Source: Pseudomonadales bacterium (GTDB lineage: Bacteria > Pseudomonadota > Gammaproteobacteria > Pseudomonadales > Azotimanducaceae). Taken from it: 6,895 nucleotides of DNA. The position numbers and the translations under genes are program-made. The notes below the pieces were generated by a model. That model was not told the DNA's origin. It searched no databases and saw nothing but the letters and a program-made list of their open reading frames with translations. Below are positions 1 through 6,176 of the stretch, one piece after another. Where the stretch lies: the NCBI GenBank assembly GCA_028822125.1, contig JAPKEK010000114.1:1-6895 (forward strand). Reading direction: 5' to 3'. Within the stretch, counting starts at the first letter, position 1. Each line of letters starts with the position of its first letter.

Positions 1-55
1 CCAGACAAATCAAAGCTTTTGTCTCTAAGCCAGACAAATCAAAGCTTTTGTCTCT
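1..55. repeat. Two direct copies of a 26-bp sequence at the window edge
   Basis: Positions 1-26 and 30-55 are identical, separated by AAG, so the period is 29 bp. Each copy contains a short inverted repeat, AGACAAA, 8 bases, then TTTGTCT (3-24 and 32-53), with a HindIII-like AAGCTT core in the middle part. The second copy encodes the last five residues (QRQKL) and the TGA stop (39-41) of the leftward dioxygenase gene; the first copy lies just after that stop. The array may continue beyond position 1, which cannot be seen. A 3-bp separation rules out CRISPR spacers. There is no T-run after the stem in the leftward direction, so an intrinsic terminator is not supported. A tandem duplication and an assembly artefact at a contig end are both possible. 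Confidence 0.9.
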
Positions 56-932
56 GCTGTGAGCCGAAGATAGTCGGCGCGCGTCCTCCACTTGCTGACC
101 AATCAGGCGCACACTTTAACTGTCGCCCCTGGACACTGAGATGTTGCTCAGATGGACCTTGAATAACGGTTCCAGATGCCCCACCCAGCGCACTATTAGC
201 CCCCAGGCGGCCGATGGGGTAGCTATCAATGGCCGAATAGGTTTGCAGCAGTAAAGGTCTACCCCGGTCTGAATCATTAGGCATGGACCCGTGTATCATA
301 CAGGCGTTATGGATCGTTACTGATCCTGCATCGCCTTTTAGCCAGACCACCTTATCTAATTCCAGCTGTTCAATATCATCGTCCTGCATAGCGCCAGCCC
401 ACTGACCCTGATCATCATACAAATCATAGATCTGGCCCTGATGGCTTCCTGGAATAACCCCCATTGGCCCCATTTCATCATCGACAGCTTCCAGATAGAC
501 ACCAATGGTCAGGGGTGAAAAATCAGTATGCGGCCAGAACAGAATATCCTGATGCCACTTGACTTCTTCGCCACCGCTCGACCACTTGTAGTTCAGTTTG
601 CTATGGTGAAAGCGGGCGCTGCCACCCAGCAGCGCACAGGCCAACTGGGCTATTGGTCCCTGTATTGCAAATTCATGGAAGGTAGGATGCATATCTACTG
701 GTGAAACCAGACGCCTTAATTTTGGCTGTACTGATGTGTGCCCCGGTGCAATATCGATAGCTTTGCTGGACTGCTCCAGGCTCCGGCTCGCTTCAACGAA
801 TTCAGCAGCGACCGCTCTGAGCCGATCGAGCCATTGTGACGTGATCAACTTGTCCAGAAGTAAATAACCTTCCTGGTTATACCGATCGACAAGCGCCGTA
901 TCCAATGACATATTAAGTTCGTCTAACTGCAT
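39..932 (-). CDS. Phytanoyl-CoA dioxygenase (PhyH) family protein
   Basis: Predicted Fe(II)/2-oxoglutarate-dependent oxygenase that would hydroxylate a lipid-like or acyl-CoA substrate in the cytoplasm; the actual substrate is unknown. The frame is open from a TTG at 962, but I prefer the ATG at 932 (297 aa) because GGAG at 942-945 sits 9 bases before it, while the TTG has no ribosome site. Counting from the TTG, the facial triad is visible as WHQD (H137, D139) and the distal H224 in IHGS, and R235 lies four residues after S231, as expected for the 2-oxoglutarate-binding arginine. VIPGSHQG (169-176) is also typical of the family. Length and the C-terminal TIFGSQQ look natural, so the protein is not truncated, although its last codons lie in a 26-bp repeat. 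It is the last gene of the leftward block, 51 bp after the acyl-CoA dehydrogenase. The family also includes halogenases and natural-product hydroxylases, but the HxD aspartate is intact, which argues against a halogenase. Confidence 0.9.
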   Translation of the reverse strand: MQLDELNMSLDTALVDRYNQEGYLLLDKLITSQWLDRLRAVAAEFVEASRSLEQSSKAIDIAPGHTSVQPKLRRLVSPVDMHPTFHEFAIQGPIAQLACALLGGSARFHHSKLNYKWSSGGEEVKWHQDILFWPHTDFSPLTIGVYLEAVDDEMGPMGVIPGSHQGQIYDLYDDQGQWAGAMQDDDIEQLELDKVVWLKGDAGSVTIHNACMIHGSMPNDSDRGRPLLLQTYSAIDSYPIGRLGANSALGGASGTVIQGPSEQHLSVQGRQLKCAPDWSASGGRAPTIFGSQQRQKL

Positions 933-941
933 AGGCAATAT

Positions 942-945
942 CTCC
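942..945 (-). promoter_or_regulatory. Ribosome binding site GGAG that decides the dioxygenase start
   Basis: Read leftward, GGAG is followed by nine bases and then ATG (932-930). The upstream in-frame candidates, TTG at 962 and ATG at 947, lack a comparable site at normal spacing. GGAG would therefore lie within the coding region if the longer form were made. Confidence 0.55.
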
Positions 946-983
946 ATACCCCAACCCGGCAAAACCCGCTTAACAGTATCTGC

Positions 984-2159
984 TTAGTCGGGTAATCCGA
1001 GCACTCGTTTACTGATGATATTTAATTGCACCTCATTGGTTCCGCCATAAATAGTCGCCGCCCTGTCGCGCAGCCAACCACGAGTGGAATCTAACTCGGC
1101 GTCTGTGAAGGCATCACCCGCCCAGCCAATTCCATCACTACCCCTGAGCGCTGATTTTAACGAAGAACCCTCTTTCATGAAGGTTGAACCCACATACTTA
1201 AAAATCGAGGTGGTAAAACCGGGAGCCTTCCCTGACTCTGTTTCAGCAGCCACTCTCTGGATCGTGTATTGCAAGGCTTTTTCCTGCATTACCTGCCGGG
1301 TTATCTTATCCCGAGATTCGGTGTCCGCTATTTTGCCTCGAACATCACCCCAATACCGTTTCCCTAACTGGGCATAGGTATTCAAGACGGTTGCTTTTGT
1401 TTTACTTCTGGGTGCCGGCGCAGAAGACCGTTCATACTGAAGCAGGCGCTTACCAACGGTCCAGCCTTTATTCATATCGCCCACTAAATTTCTACGCAGT
1501 GCTATGGCATTGTCAAAAAAGGTTTCACAAAAAGGCGAAGATCCAGATATTAATTTAATCGGCATAACAGTAACGCCTGGTTGGTCCATTTCCAGCAGAA
1601 CAAAACTGATGCCATCATGCTTGGCTGCTTCAGGATCGGTCCGCACCAGAGCAAACATCCAGTCAGCATGCTGCGCACCGGAAGTCCATATTTTCTGACC
1701 GTTAATGACAAATTGATCACCTTCCAGAGCCGCCCGGGTTTGCAGACTGGCCAGATCTGAACCGGAACCTGGTTCGCTATAGCCCTGGCACCAGCTAACT
1801 TCTCCCGACACGATTTTCGGTAGATGCTCGCGTTTCTGCTGGTCTGTGCCAAACTCTAGCAACGTCGGGCCAATCATTGCCAGGCCCATACCGGAGGATG
1901 GTGGCAGCGCCTTTAAGGACATCATTTCTTCCTGCAACACACGATAGCGTTCACTCGTTAACGCCGCCCCTCCGTACTCCTCAGGCCACAAAGGCGCTGT
2001 CCAGCCCTTTTCAGCCATTCTCTGCCGCCAAAGACTAGCATCCTCTGTGCTGTATACAGCATGGGCATCCTCAAAGTGAAATACGCGATTACGCATGCTT
2101 TGCGGGCAATTCTTCAGCAGCCAGTCTCTGGTTTCCTGTCTGAAACTTTGTAAGGTCAA
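984..2159 (-). CDS. Acyl-CoA dehydrogenase family protein
   Basis: Predicted FAD-dependent alpha,beta-dehydrogenation of an acyl-CoA in the cytoplasm, passing electrons to an electron transfer flavoprotein. The frame opens at GTG 2165, but AGGAGG directly abuts that codon; the TTG at 2159, five bases after AGGAGG, is a better start (391 aa), and the N-terminus then matches the usual family beginning. Numbered from the GTG: helical N-terminal domain to about 118, the flavin/substrate segment WCQGYSEPGSGSD (125-137), KIWTSGA (158-164), beta domain to about 230, and C-terminal helical domain ending in IYGGTNEVQLNIISKRVLGLPD. The MCAD-type catalytic glutamate (YEGT context) is a glycine here (G374), as in many bacterial FadE proteins. 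E245 in LLQYERSS is a candidate alternative base. Substrate cannot be read from sequence; a branched, cyclic or steroid side-chain acyl-CoA would fit the neighbours. It lies 38 bp after the metallophosphatase in the same direction. Confidence 0.93.
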   Translation of the reverse strand: MTLQSFRQETRDWLLKNCPQSMRNRVFHFEDAHAVYSTEDASLWRQRMAEKGWTAPLWPEEYGGAALTSERYRVLQEEMMSLKALPPSSGMGLAMIGPTLLEFGTDQQKREHLPKIVSGEVSWCQGYSEPGSGSDLASLQTRAALEGDQFVINGQKIWTSGAQHADWMFALVRTDPEAAKHDGISFVLLEMDQPGVTVMPIKLISGSSPFCETFFDNAIALRRNLVGDMNKGWTVGKRLLQYERSSAPAPRSKTKATVLNTYAQLGKRYWGDVRGKIADTESRDKITRQVMQEKALQYTIQRVAAETESGKAPGFTTSIFKYVGSTFMKEGSSLKSALRGSDGIGWAGDAFTDAELDSTRGWLRDRAATIYGGTNEVQLNIISKRVLGLPD

Positions 2160-2163
2160 CAGC

Positions 2164-2170
2164 ACCTCCT
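2164..2170 (-). promoter_or_regulatory. Strong Shine-Dalgarno AGGAGGT of the acyl-CoA dehydrogenase
   Basis: Read leftward, AGGAGG runs directly into the first possible start (GTG at 2165-2163, overlapping it). The in-frame TTG at 2159-2157 is spaced five bases from AGGAGG, a workable distance, so this site argues for a TTG start two codons downstream of the longest frame. Confidence 0.6.
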
Positions 2171-2197
2171 GATCAGTACAATTTCACTCATTAGATG

Positions 2198-3775
2198 TTA
2201 TTTCGAGCTATTCTCCAAGCCTTTTATACCAGTCTGAACGGGCCGTTGACGATCCGTATGCGGCAGCATGACCTGTTCTATCTGTTGGAAATAGTTCACA
2301 AAGGCCGTTGATACTAGTTCATCACTCGTGAAAATAATCCGCGCCGGAAACATATCATAACCTTCACCGCCTGTAGCGGTAAAAGAGCCTGTTACCAGCC
2401 GATAGGTCCTACCTATATCAAGGGGTTGTCCGGATATCGACAGATCAACTAGCCTTTGTCCTTTTGGCTTTGTGAGATCGTACTGCAATGCCAGGCCAGC
2501 ATACTGAGGCAGCCCGTATTCCCTTTGCAGACCCTGTTCAACTGCGTCTTTCAGCACCGCCCCAGGCAATTCCAATACCGTAACCTTATCAAGGAAAGGA
2601 AACGTATTGAGTATCATTTCACGGGTCACCTCGCCCGCAGGCAGATCAGCTCTTATGGCGCCTGGCGTAATCATGCCTATATCTGAAGCATGGCTTTTCT
2701 TCAGGATATCAGCCAGTAAGTTGCCAATGCCGGACTCTCTGTAATAGCGTCTAATAGCCGCTCGGTCAAGGCGACCTACTACCTCCATCAGCGACGGGTG
2801 CGCGGCGCGAGCCCCTGCTATCAGCGCTGCAACCCCGGGGTGATCAGCCAGCGAATCAGCCAAAACTGGTACAAGTTCAGCTGATACCAGTTTTGGCCTG
2901 GCCGAACTGGACAGTTCGAATCTGGCTATCCCCAATTGTTTTCCCTGACCAAAAGTCTGCACAATAACGGTACCGGTGTCGGGATGAATAACGGGTTGCC
3001 AGAGACCATTATCAGAATGTCCTGAGACAATGAGATCAACGCCCTGGATAGCACCGGCAAGCTGATAGTCATCGGCTATACCTCTTTGAACTTCTGGATC
3101 AGCTTCTTTATCAGTCTGCATAGGCGCCGTTTTCCCCTGGTGGGTAAGCAGCACCACCATGTCAACCTGCGCTGACAATTCATCAACCCAGAATTGGGCG
3201 CTTGCAAGCGGGTCTCTTATCTCCAGGCCCTGCCGGTTAGCCTTCATCATGGTATTAATAAAGGCGTCTTCTCCCATCACCCCAAGTACACCTATGCGCA
3301 CACCCTGCTGCTCGAGAATACAGTACTGCCTGGCAATTGGAATATCTGTTCCCGCGTAGAATATATTGGCATTGAGCACAGGAAACCGAGCCCGCTGCAT
3401 GACCTTGCGCAGTACCGACCAACCATACTCAAACTCATGATTACCCAGATTAACCGCGTCAAAACCGATCTCATTATACAAATCAAAAACCAGCCTACCC
3501 TGGGTGGCTTTGGACAACGAGCCTGTAAACATATCGCCGGCGTCAAGCAGAAAACTGATTGTCGCCTGCTCACGCTTCTGTTCAATCAGGGTTGCCAATT
3601 TTGCAAGGCCACCGATTTCATTAACATCCGCTAACCAGAAAGCAGGCACGGGGTCATAAACACTCTCAATATCATTAGTGTAAAGAATAGTGACTTCCTG
3701 AGATCCGGCCTGGGCTGACACGATCATCAATAATGCGGTTAGCCGCGTGATCCATCTGATGCCAAGGCTATCCAT
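2198..3775 (-). CDS. Exported bifunctional metallophosphatase / 5'-nucleotidase family protein
   Basis: A two-domain hydrolase of the UshA/CD73 type, predicted to release phosphate from nucleotides or other phosphate esters in the periplasm. The N-terminus is a Sec signal peptide (basic start, hydrophobic residues about 13-21, likely cleavage after AQA at 23). The calcineurin-like domain (about 27-285) shows TNDIES (33-38), DAGD (78-81), GNHEFE (111-116), LTHQG (210-214) and SGHSD (251-255). Aligned by motif to E. coli UshA, D35, D81, N112, H212 and H253 are kept, but H43 is replaced by E37, Q254 by D255 and catalytic D120 by E116. The C-terminal nucleotide-binding domain (about 325-505) carries TPGAIRADLPAGEVT, NTFPF and GGEGYDMF, where the substrate-stacking aromatics are expected. 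The length of 525 aa is close to UshA (550). ATG overlaps the SDR stop as TAATG and no ribosome site is seen, so translation is probably coupled. Substrate is unknown; 2'3'-cyclic phosphodiesterase activity is an alternative. Confidence 0.9.
   Translation of the reverse strand: MDSLGIRWITRLTALLMIVSAQAGSQEVTILYTNDIESVYDPVPAFWLADVNEIGGLAKLATLIEQKREQATISFLLDAGDMFTGSLSKATQGRLVFDLYNEIGFDAVNLGNHEFEYGWSVLRKVMQRARFPVLNANIFYAGTDIPIARQYCILEQQGVRIGVLGVMGEDAFINTMMKANRQGLEIRDPLASAQFWVDELSAQVDMVVLLTHQGKTAPMQTDKEADPEVQRGIADDYQLAGAIQGVDLIVSGHSDNGLWQPVIHPDTGTVIVQTFGQGKQLGIARFELSSSARPKLVSAELVPVLADSLADHPGVAALIAGARAAHPSLMEVVGRLDRAAIRRYYRESGIGNLLADILKKSHASDIGMITPGAIRADLPAGEVTREMILNTFPFLDKVTVLELPGAVLKDAVEQGLQREYGLPQYAGLALQYDLTKPKGQRLVDLSISGQPLDIGRTYRLVTGSFTATGGEGYDMFPARIIFTSDELVSTAFVNYFQQIEQVMLPHTDRQRPVQTGIKGLENSSK
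2859..2897. repeat. 13-bp perfect inverted repeat within the metallophosphatase gene
   Basis: Arms GCCAAAACTGGTA (2859-2871) and TACCAGTTTTGGC (2885-2897) are exact reverse complements around a 13-base loop. It lies in the coding sequence for residues about 294-305, between the catalytic domain and the C-terminal domain. As mRNA it would form a stable stem-loop. No T-run follows in the leftward direction, so it is not a classical terminator. Confidence 0.85.
2903..2918. repeat. Second short inverted repeat, 7-bp arms
   Basis: CGAACTG and CAGTTCG flank two bases (GA), five bases to the right of the 13-bp repeat. The loop is too tight for a full RNA hairpin, so as a DNA dyad it may be chance. 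It encodes residues about 286-291 of the metallophosphatase. Confidence 0.6.
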
Positions 3776-3777
3776 TA
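3773..3777 (-). promoter_or_regulatory. TAATG stop/start overlap, translational coupling
   Basis: Read leftward, the SDR stop TAA (3777-3775) and the metallophosphatase start ATG (3775-3773) share one base. No Shine-Dalgarno sequence is visible before the ATG, so ribosomes finishing the SDR probably restart here. This ties production of the two proteins together. Confidence 0.75.
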
Positions 3778-4572
3778 GGCTTGGTTGTCAATGTCGGCAT
3801 TTAATGCCGCAGCGATGGTAGAGGCAAAATAGCCCCCATCAACAGTAATTTCTACACCATTCATCCACTGGCAATCGGCCCGTGCCAGAAGCTCAACAAC
3901 CGCAGCAACATCCTGCGGCTCACCAGCACGACCAGTCTGAGCGACGATCGAATCATAGCGTTCCGATCCCAGCATCTCCCTGAAATTATCCGATAGTGGT
4001 GTCCGGGTTATCCCTGGGTTAATGCAATTGACCCGTACACGCCGTCGCCTGCCCTCAGCGGAGGCCAGATAAGTATAGGCAGCAGCGCATTGTTTGGATA
4101 TCTTGTACGGATCCTGGATCCAGCTCGACTTGTGCTCCTGTAACCAACGGTCTTCCTGGCCTGATGTGGCTAAAGCCAGCATGGCTGCAACCACGGGCTG
4201 GTTGTCCTGCCAGTCGCGTCCAGCGCTGGAAGCAACAATCAGTACCTGCCCACCCGGCGTTATCCTGTCGATTAACTGCTCGTTAAGAAAACGCATCCCA
4301 AAAAAATTAACCCTGATAACCTGACTCGGATCCCGTCGACACTGCGCTATTCCAGCGACATGAATCAACACGTCAACAGCAACTGGTAATAGCAATAGAG
4401 CCGCTTTAATGCTCTCTCTATCAGCGATATCACAGGTTATATTGTTCACATTAGGTTGGGTGCAGTCATTTAGATCCAGATTCCAGATAATGCAATCCGG
4501 GTCAGCCAGACGCTCTACGATCGCCAGCCCGATACCGGAAGCCCCCCCTGTCAATACAATATTCTTTACCAT
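3775..4572 (-). CDS. SDR family oxidoreductase, 3-alpha-hydroxysteroid dehydrogenase/carbonyl reductase-like
   Basis: Predicted NAD(P)-dependent alcohol/ketone oxidoreductase in the cytoplasm. TGGASGIG (8-15) is the Rossmann glycine motif; D33 at the end of the second strand suggests NAD(H) rather than NADP(H). HVAG (71-74) replaces the usual NNAG. N89, S115, Y156 and K160 form the expected catalytic tetrad, followed by NPG (185-187). Between the serine and tyrosine there are 40 residues instead of the classical 12 or so, giving an extra segment of roughly 28 residues. Comamonas testosteroni 3-alpha-HSD/carbonyl reductase uses S114, Y155 and K159 with a similar insertion, so the whole active site is offset by one residue only. 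That supports an HSD/carbonyl reductase-like architecture, while a steroid substrate is inference. The 265 aa are normal for the family. The ATG has no clear ribosome site. It is the first gene of the leftward block and overlaps the metallophosphatase start. Confidence 0.9.
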   Translation of the reverse strand: MVKNIVLTGGASGIGLAIVERLADPDCIIWNLDLNDCTQPNVNNITCDIADRESIKAALLLLPVAVDVLIHVAGIAQCRRDPSQVIRVNFFGMRFLNEQLIDRITPGGQVLIVASSAGRDWQDNQPVVAAMLALATSGQEDRWLQEHKSSWIQDPYKISKQCAAAYTYLASAEGRRRRVRVNCINPGITRTPLSDNFREMLGSERYDSIVAQTGRAGEPQDVAAVVELLARADCQWMNGVEITVDGGYFASTIAAALNADIDNQA

Positions 4573-4612
4573 GTTCGCAGCTTAATTGGGGCAAACCGTT
4601 CAAGTCAATGCG

Positions 4613-4621
4613 TGCTATATT
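4613..4621 (+). promoter_or_regulatory. Candidate extended -10 element for the amidase
   Basis: TG-C-TATATT matches the extended -10 pattern TGnTATAAT at all but one base. No good -35 lies 16-18 bases upstream, which is tolerated by extended -10 promoters. Transcription would start near 4628 and give a leader of about 85 bases holding the dyad at 4652-4675. This is a motif reading only. Confidence 0.3.
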
Positions 4622-4651
4622 GCGCCTTACAATGATTCCCTTAATCCGGTT

Positions 4652-4675
4652 GGCAAATTGACAGGCTGTCTTGCC
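4652..4675. promoter_or_regulatory. Operator-like imperfect dyad overlapping TTGACA
   Basis: GGCAA, ATT, GACAG, a central G, then CTGTC and TTGCC. The two 5-bp blocks on each side are exact reverse complements, interrupted by three extra bases on the left. The dyad covers a perfect -35-like TTGACA (4658-4663), although no good -10 follows it at 16-18 bp. It could be a regulator binding site for either direction, or a leader hairpin in the amidase mRNA. Confidence 0.4.
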
Positions 4676-4711
4676 GTAAACCTCCTTTAACAGATAACAG
4701 ACGCGATCACT

Positions 4712-6154
4712 ATGACCCAGCATCAACAGGCTCTCATTCAGTTAACGGCCGTGCAGGCAGCGGCAAAACTCAGCGCCAGGGAGATCGCAGCGGTAGAGTA
4801 CCTGGAAGCCTACATTGAACAGATTGAAGCGGTGAATCCCAATATTAACGCAGTCATCACTAAGAATTTCAGGCGGGCCAGGCAAGAAGCCAGGGCAGCC
4901 CAAAAGACCCTGAACCGGCAGCAGACGCATGGCGCCCTGCTCGGCCTGCCAATCCTGGTGAAAGACAATCAACTGACCGCAGGGATTCGTACAACCCAGG
5001 GCAGTAAGCTGTATGAGAAGCACATCCCTTCTAAAGATGCGGGTATCATTAATCGAATAAGACAGGCGGGTGGCATCATTATCGGCAAGACCAATATCCC
5101 CGAGCTCAGCATTGGTGCCAATACCGTGAACACGCTATTTGGTGCCACGTGTAATCCTTACTCAGAAACGTTGACCTGTGGTGGAAGTTCCGGTGGCTCT
5201 GCAGCGGCCATAGCAACCAACATGGCAGTCCTTGCTACAGGCTCAGACCATGGCGGTAGCCTCAGGATACCGGCCAGTTTCTGCGGTGTGATCGGATATC
5301 GGGCGACACCCGGCATTGTGCCTAACGAAGAGAGAACCATCAACCACACCAATTACAGCTTGCAAGGACCCCTGTCTCGTAACATCGCCGATGCTGGCCT
5401 GCTGCTTTCGGTAATCTCACAAAGAGACCGAAGCGCCCTGGATGACCCTATGGCCTTCCCACTGGATAGTCACCAGTTCACCTCATTACCCGAACTAGAC
5501 CCCAAGCAATTACGAATTGCCTTCAGCGAAGATCTAGGTGGCTTGCTGGTGTCAAACGAAGTTCGCAGCCTGTTCAGACACAGAATCAGCCAAATGAGCG
5601 GTCTGTTTAAAGTCTGTCATAAACACCCCGTCGATCTGTCAGACGCGCCCGCCACCGACTGGGCCTTACGCCAGGATGTATTCGCTACCCAGTACTATGA
5701 TCAGCGAATTAAGTGGGGAGCCGATATGAACCCAAACGTCCTATCAACCTTCGATGCAGCGGTAAAGACACCATTACTCGACATCGCAAAAGCACGACGT
5801 AGACAGATTGAACTGTACCGGCATTTTACCCGCATATTTGATGAATTTGATTTACTGATAATCCCCGGCGTCAGCATTAAGCCTTTCCCATGGGCACAGC
5901 CTTATCCACAGCAAATAGATGGCCGCAAGGTAACCAACTATATGAGCTGGCTGGGACTTTCCTCGTCCCTGACCGTTGTCGGGCATCCGGTTGTTGCGAT
6001 GCCTTGTGGACTTGACAAACAGGGCACGCCGTTCGGATTGCAGCTGGTCGGCAGGCCCTTTGAGGACGCCCGTCTGCTGAGCATGGCGCAGGCTATAGAA
6101 ACTGCCTTCAGCAGGATACCTTCTCTGACAAAGCCACTAAGCCCATACAGCTGA
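4712..6154 (+). CDS. Amidase signature family hydrolase
   Basis: Predicted Ser-cisSer-Lys hydrolase of amides, possibly also esters, in the cytoplasm; no signal peptide is seen. The triad is visible: K84 in LPILVKDN, cis-Ser S159 in GGSSGGSAAA (157-166), and nucleophile S183 in SDHGGSLRIP. The 24-residue distance from S159 to S183 equals that in mammalian fatty acid amide hydrolase (S217 to S241). The C-terminal part keeps HPVVAMPCGL and GTPFGLQLVGRPFED (428-452), the usual end of the fold, and 480 aa is full length. There is no sign of a GatA partner gene nearby, and the internal sequence lacks obvious GatA features, so a catabolic or detoxifying amidase is likelier than tRNA amidotransferase. 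Start ATG 4712 has only a weak ribosome site; the N-terminal LTAVQAAAKLSAREI matches the family beginning closely enough to support it. It ends in tandem stops TGA-TAA and converges on the monooxygenase gene. Confidence 0.93.
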   Translation: MTQHQQALIQLTAVQAAAKLSAREIAAVEYLEAYIEQIEAVNPNINAVITKNFRRARQEARAAQKTLNRQQTHGALLGLPILVKDNQLTAGIRTTQGSKLYEKHIPSKDAGIINRIRQAGGIIIGKTNIPELSIGANTVNTLFGATCNPYSETLTCGGSSGGSAAAIATNMAVLATGSDHGGSLRIPASFCGVIGYRATPGIVPNEERTINHTNYSLQGPLSRNIADAGLLLSVISQRDRSALDDPMAFPLDSHQFTSLPELDPKQLRIAFSEDLGGLLVSNEVRSLFRHRISQMSGLFKVCHKHPVDLSDAPATDWALRQDVFATQYYDQRIKWGADMNPNVLSTFDAAVKTPLLDIAKARRRQIELYRHFTRIFDEFDLLIIPGVSIKPFPWAQPYPQQIDGRKVTNYMSWLGLSSSLTVVGHPVVAMPCGLDKQGTPFGLQLVGRPFEDARLLSMAQAIETAFSRIPSLTKPLSPYS

Positions 6155-6176
6155 TAAAGGTCAGCGCCGGATAGAA

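Larger units (their letters stand above)
4573..4711. promoter_or_regulatory. Divergent intergenic region between the SDR operon and the amidase
   Basis: The only sizeable non-coding gap in the window (139 bp), lying between genes transcribed away from each other, so it should hold promoters for both. It contains a rightward extended -10-like TGCTATATT, a TTGACA at 4658-4663, a dyad over that TTGACA, and CCTCCTTTA at 4681-4689. For the leftward block I could not find a convincing -35/-10 pair. No transcription-factor gene is nearby in the window. Confidence 0.6.

Noticed and set aside
1..55. CRISPR repeats
   Set aside because: The separation of copies is only three bases, there are two copies and no spacer-length unique sequence.
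933..962. Longer dioxygenase starting at TTG 962
   Set aside because: No ribosome site precedes the TTG, whereas GGAG is well placed for the ATG at 932; the extra residues PGWGMEILP carry no family similarity that I recognise.
984..2165. Broken or pseudogenised acyl-CoA dehydrogenase because of the Gly in IYGGT
   Set aside because: This motif is common in intact bacterial family members, and the frame is full length without internal stops.
3194..3634. Rightward 146-codon open frame opposite the metallophosphatase
   Set aside because: It lies wholly inside a well-supported gene on the other strand and its translation has no recognisable motif.
4102..4123. GGATCCTGGATCC and the palindrome CTGGATCCAG in the SDR gene
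   Set aside because: Short palindrome within coding sequence that matches ordinary codons; length is not unusual for chance.
4658..4686. Full sigma-70 promoter starting from TTGACA at 4658
   Set aside because: At 16-18 bp spacing the sequence is rich in C (CCTCCT) and does not resemble TATAAT.
4502..4726. Leftward open frame across the divergent region, with AAAGGAGG at 4681-4688
   Set aside because: The good ribosome site is not followed by ATG, GTG or TTG at a usable distance, the frame overlaps both neighbouring genes and the product resembles nothing.
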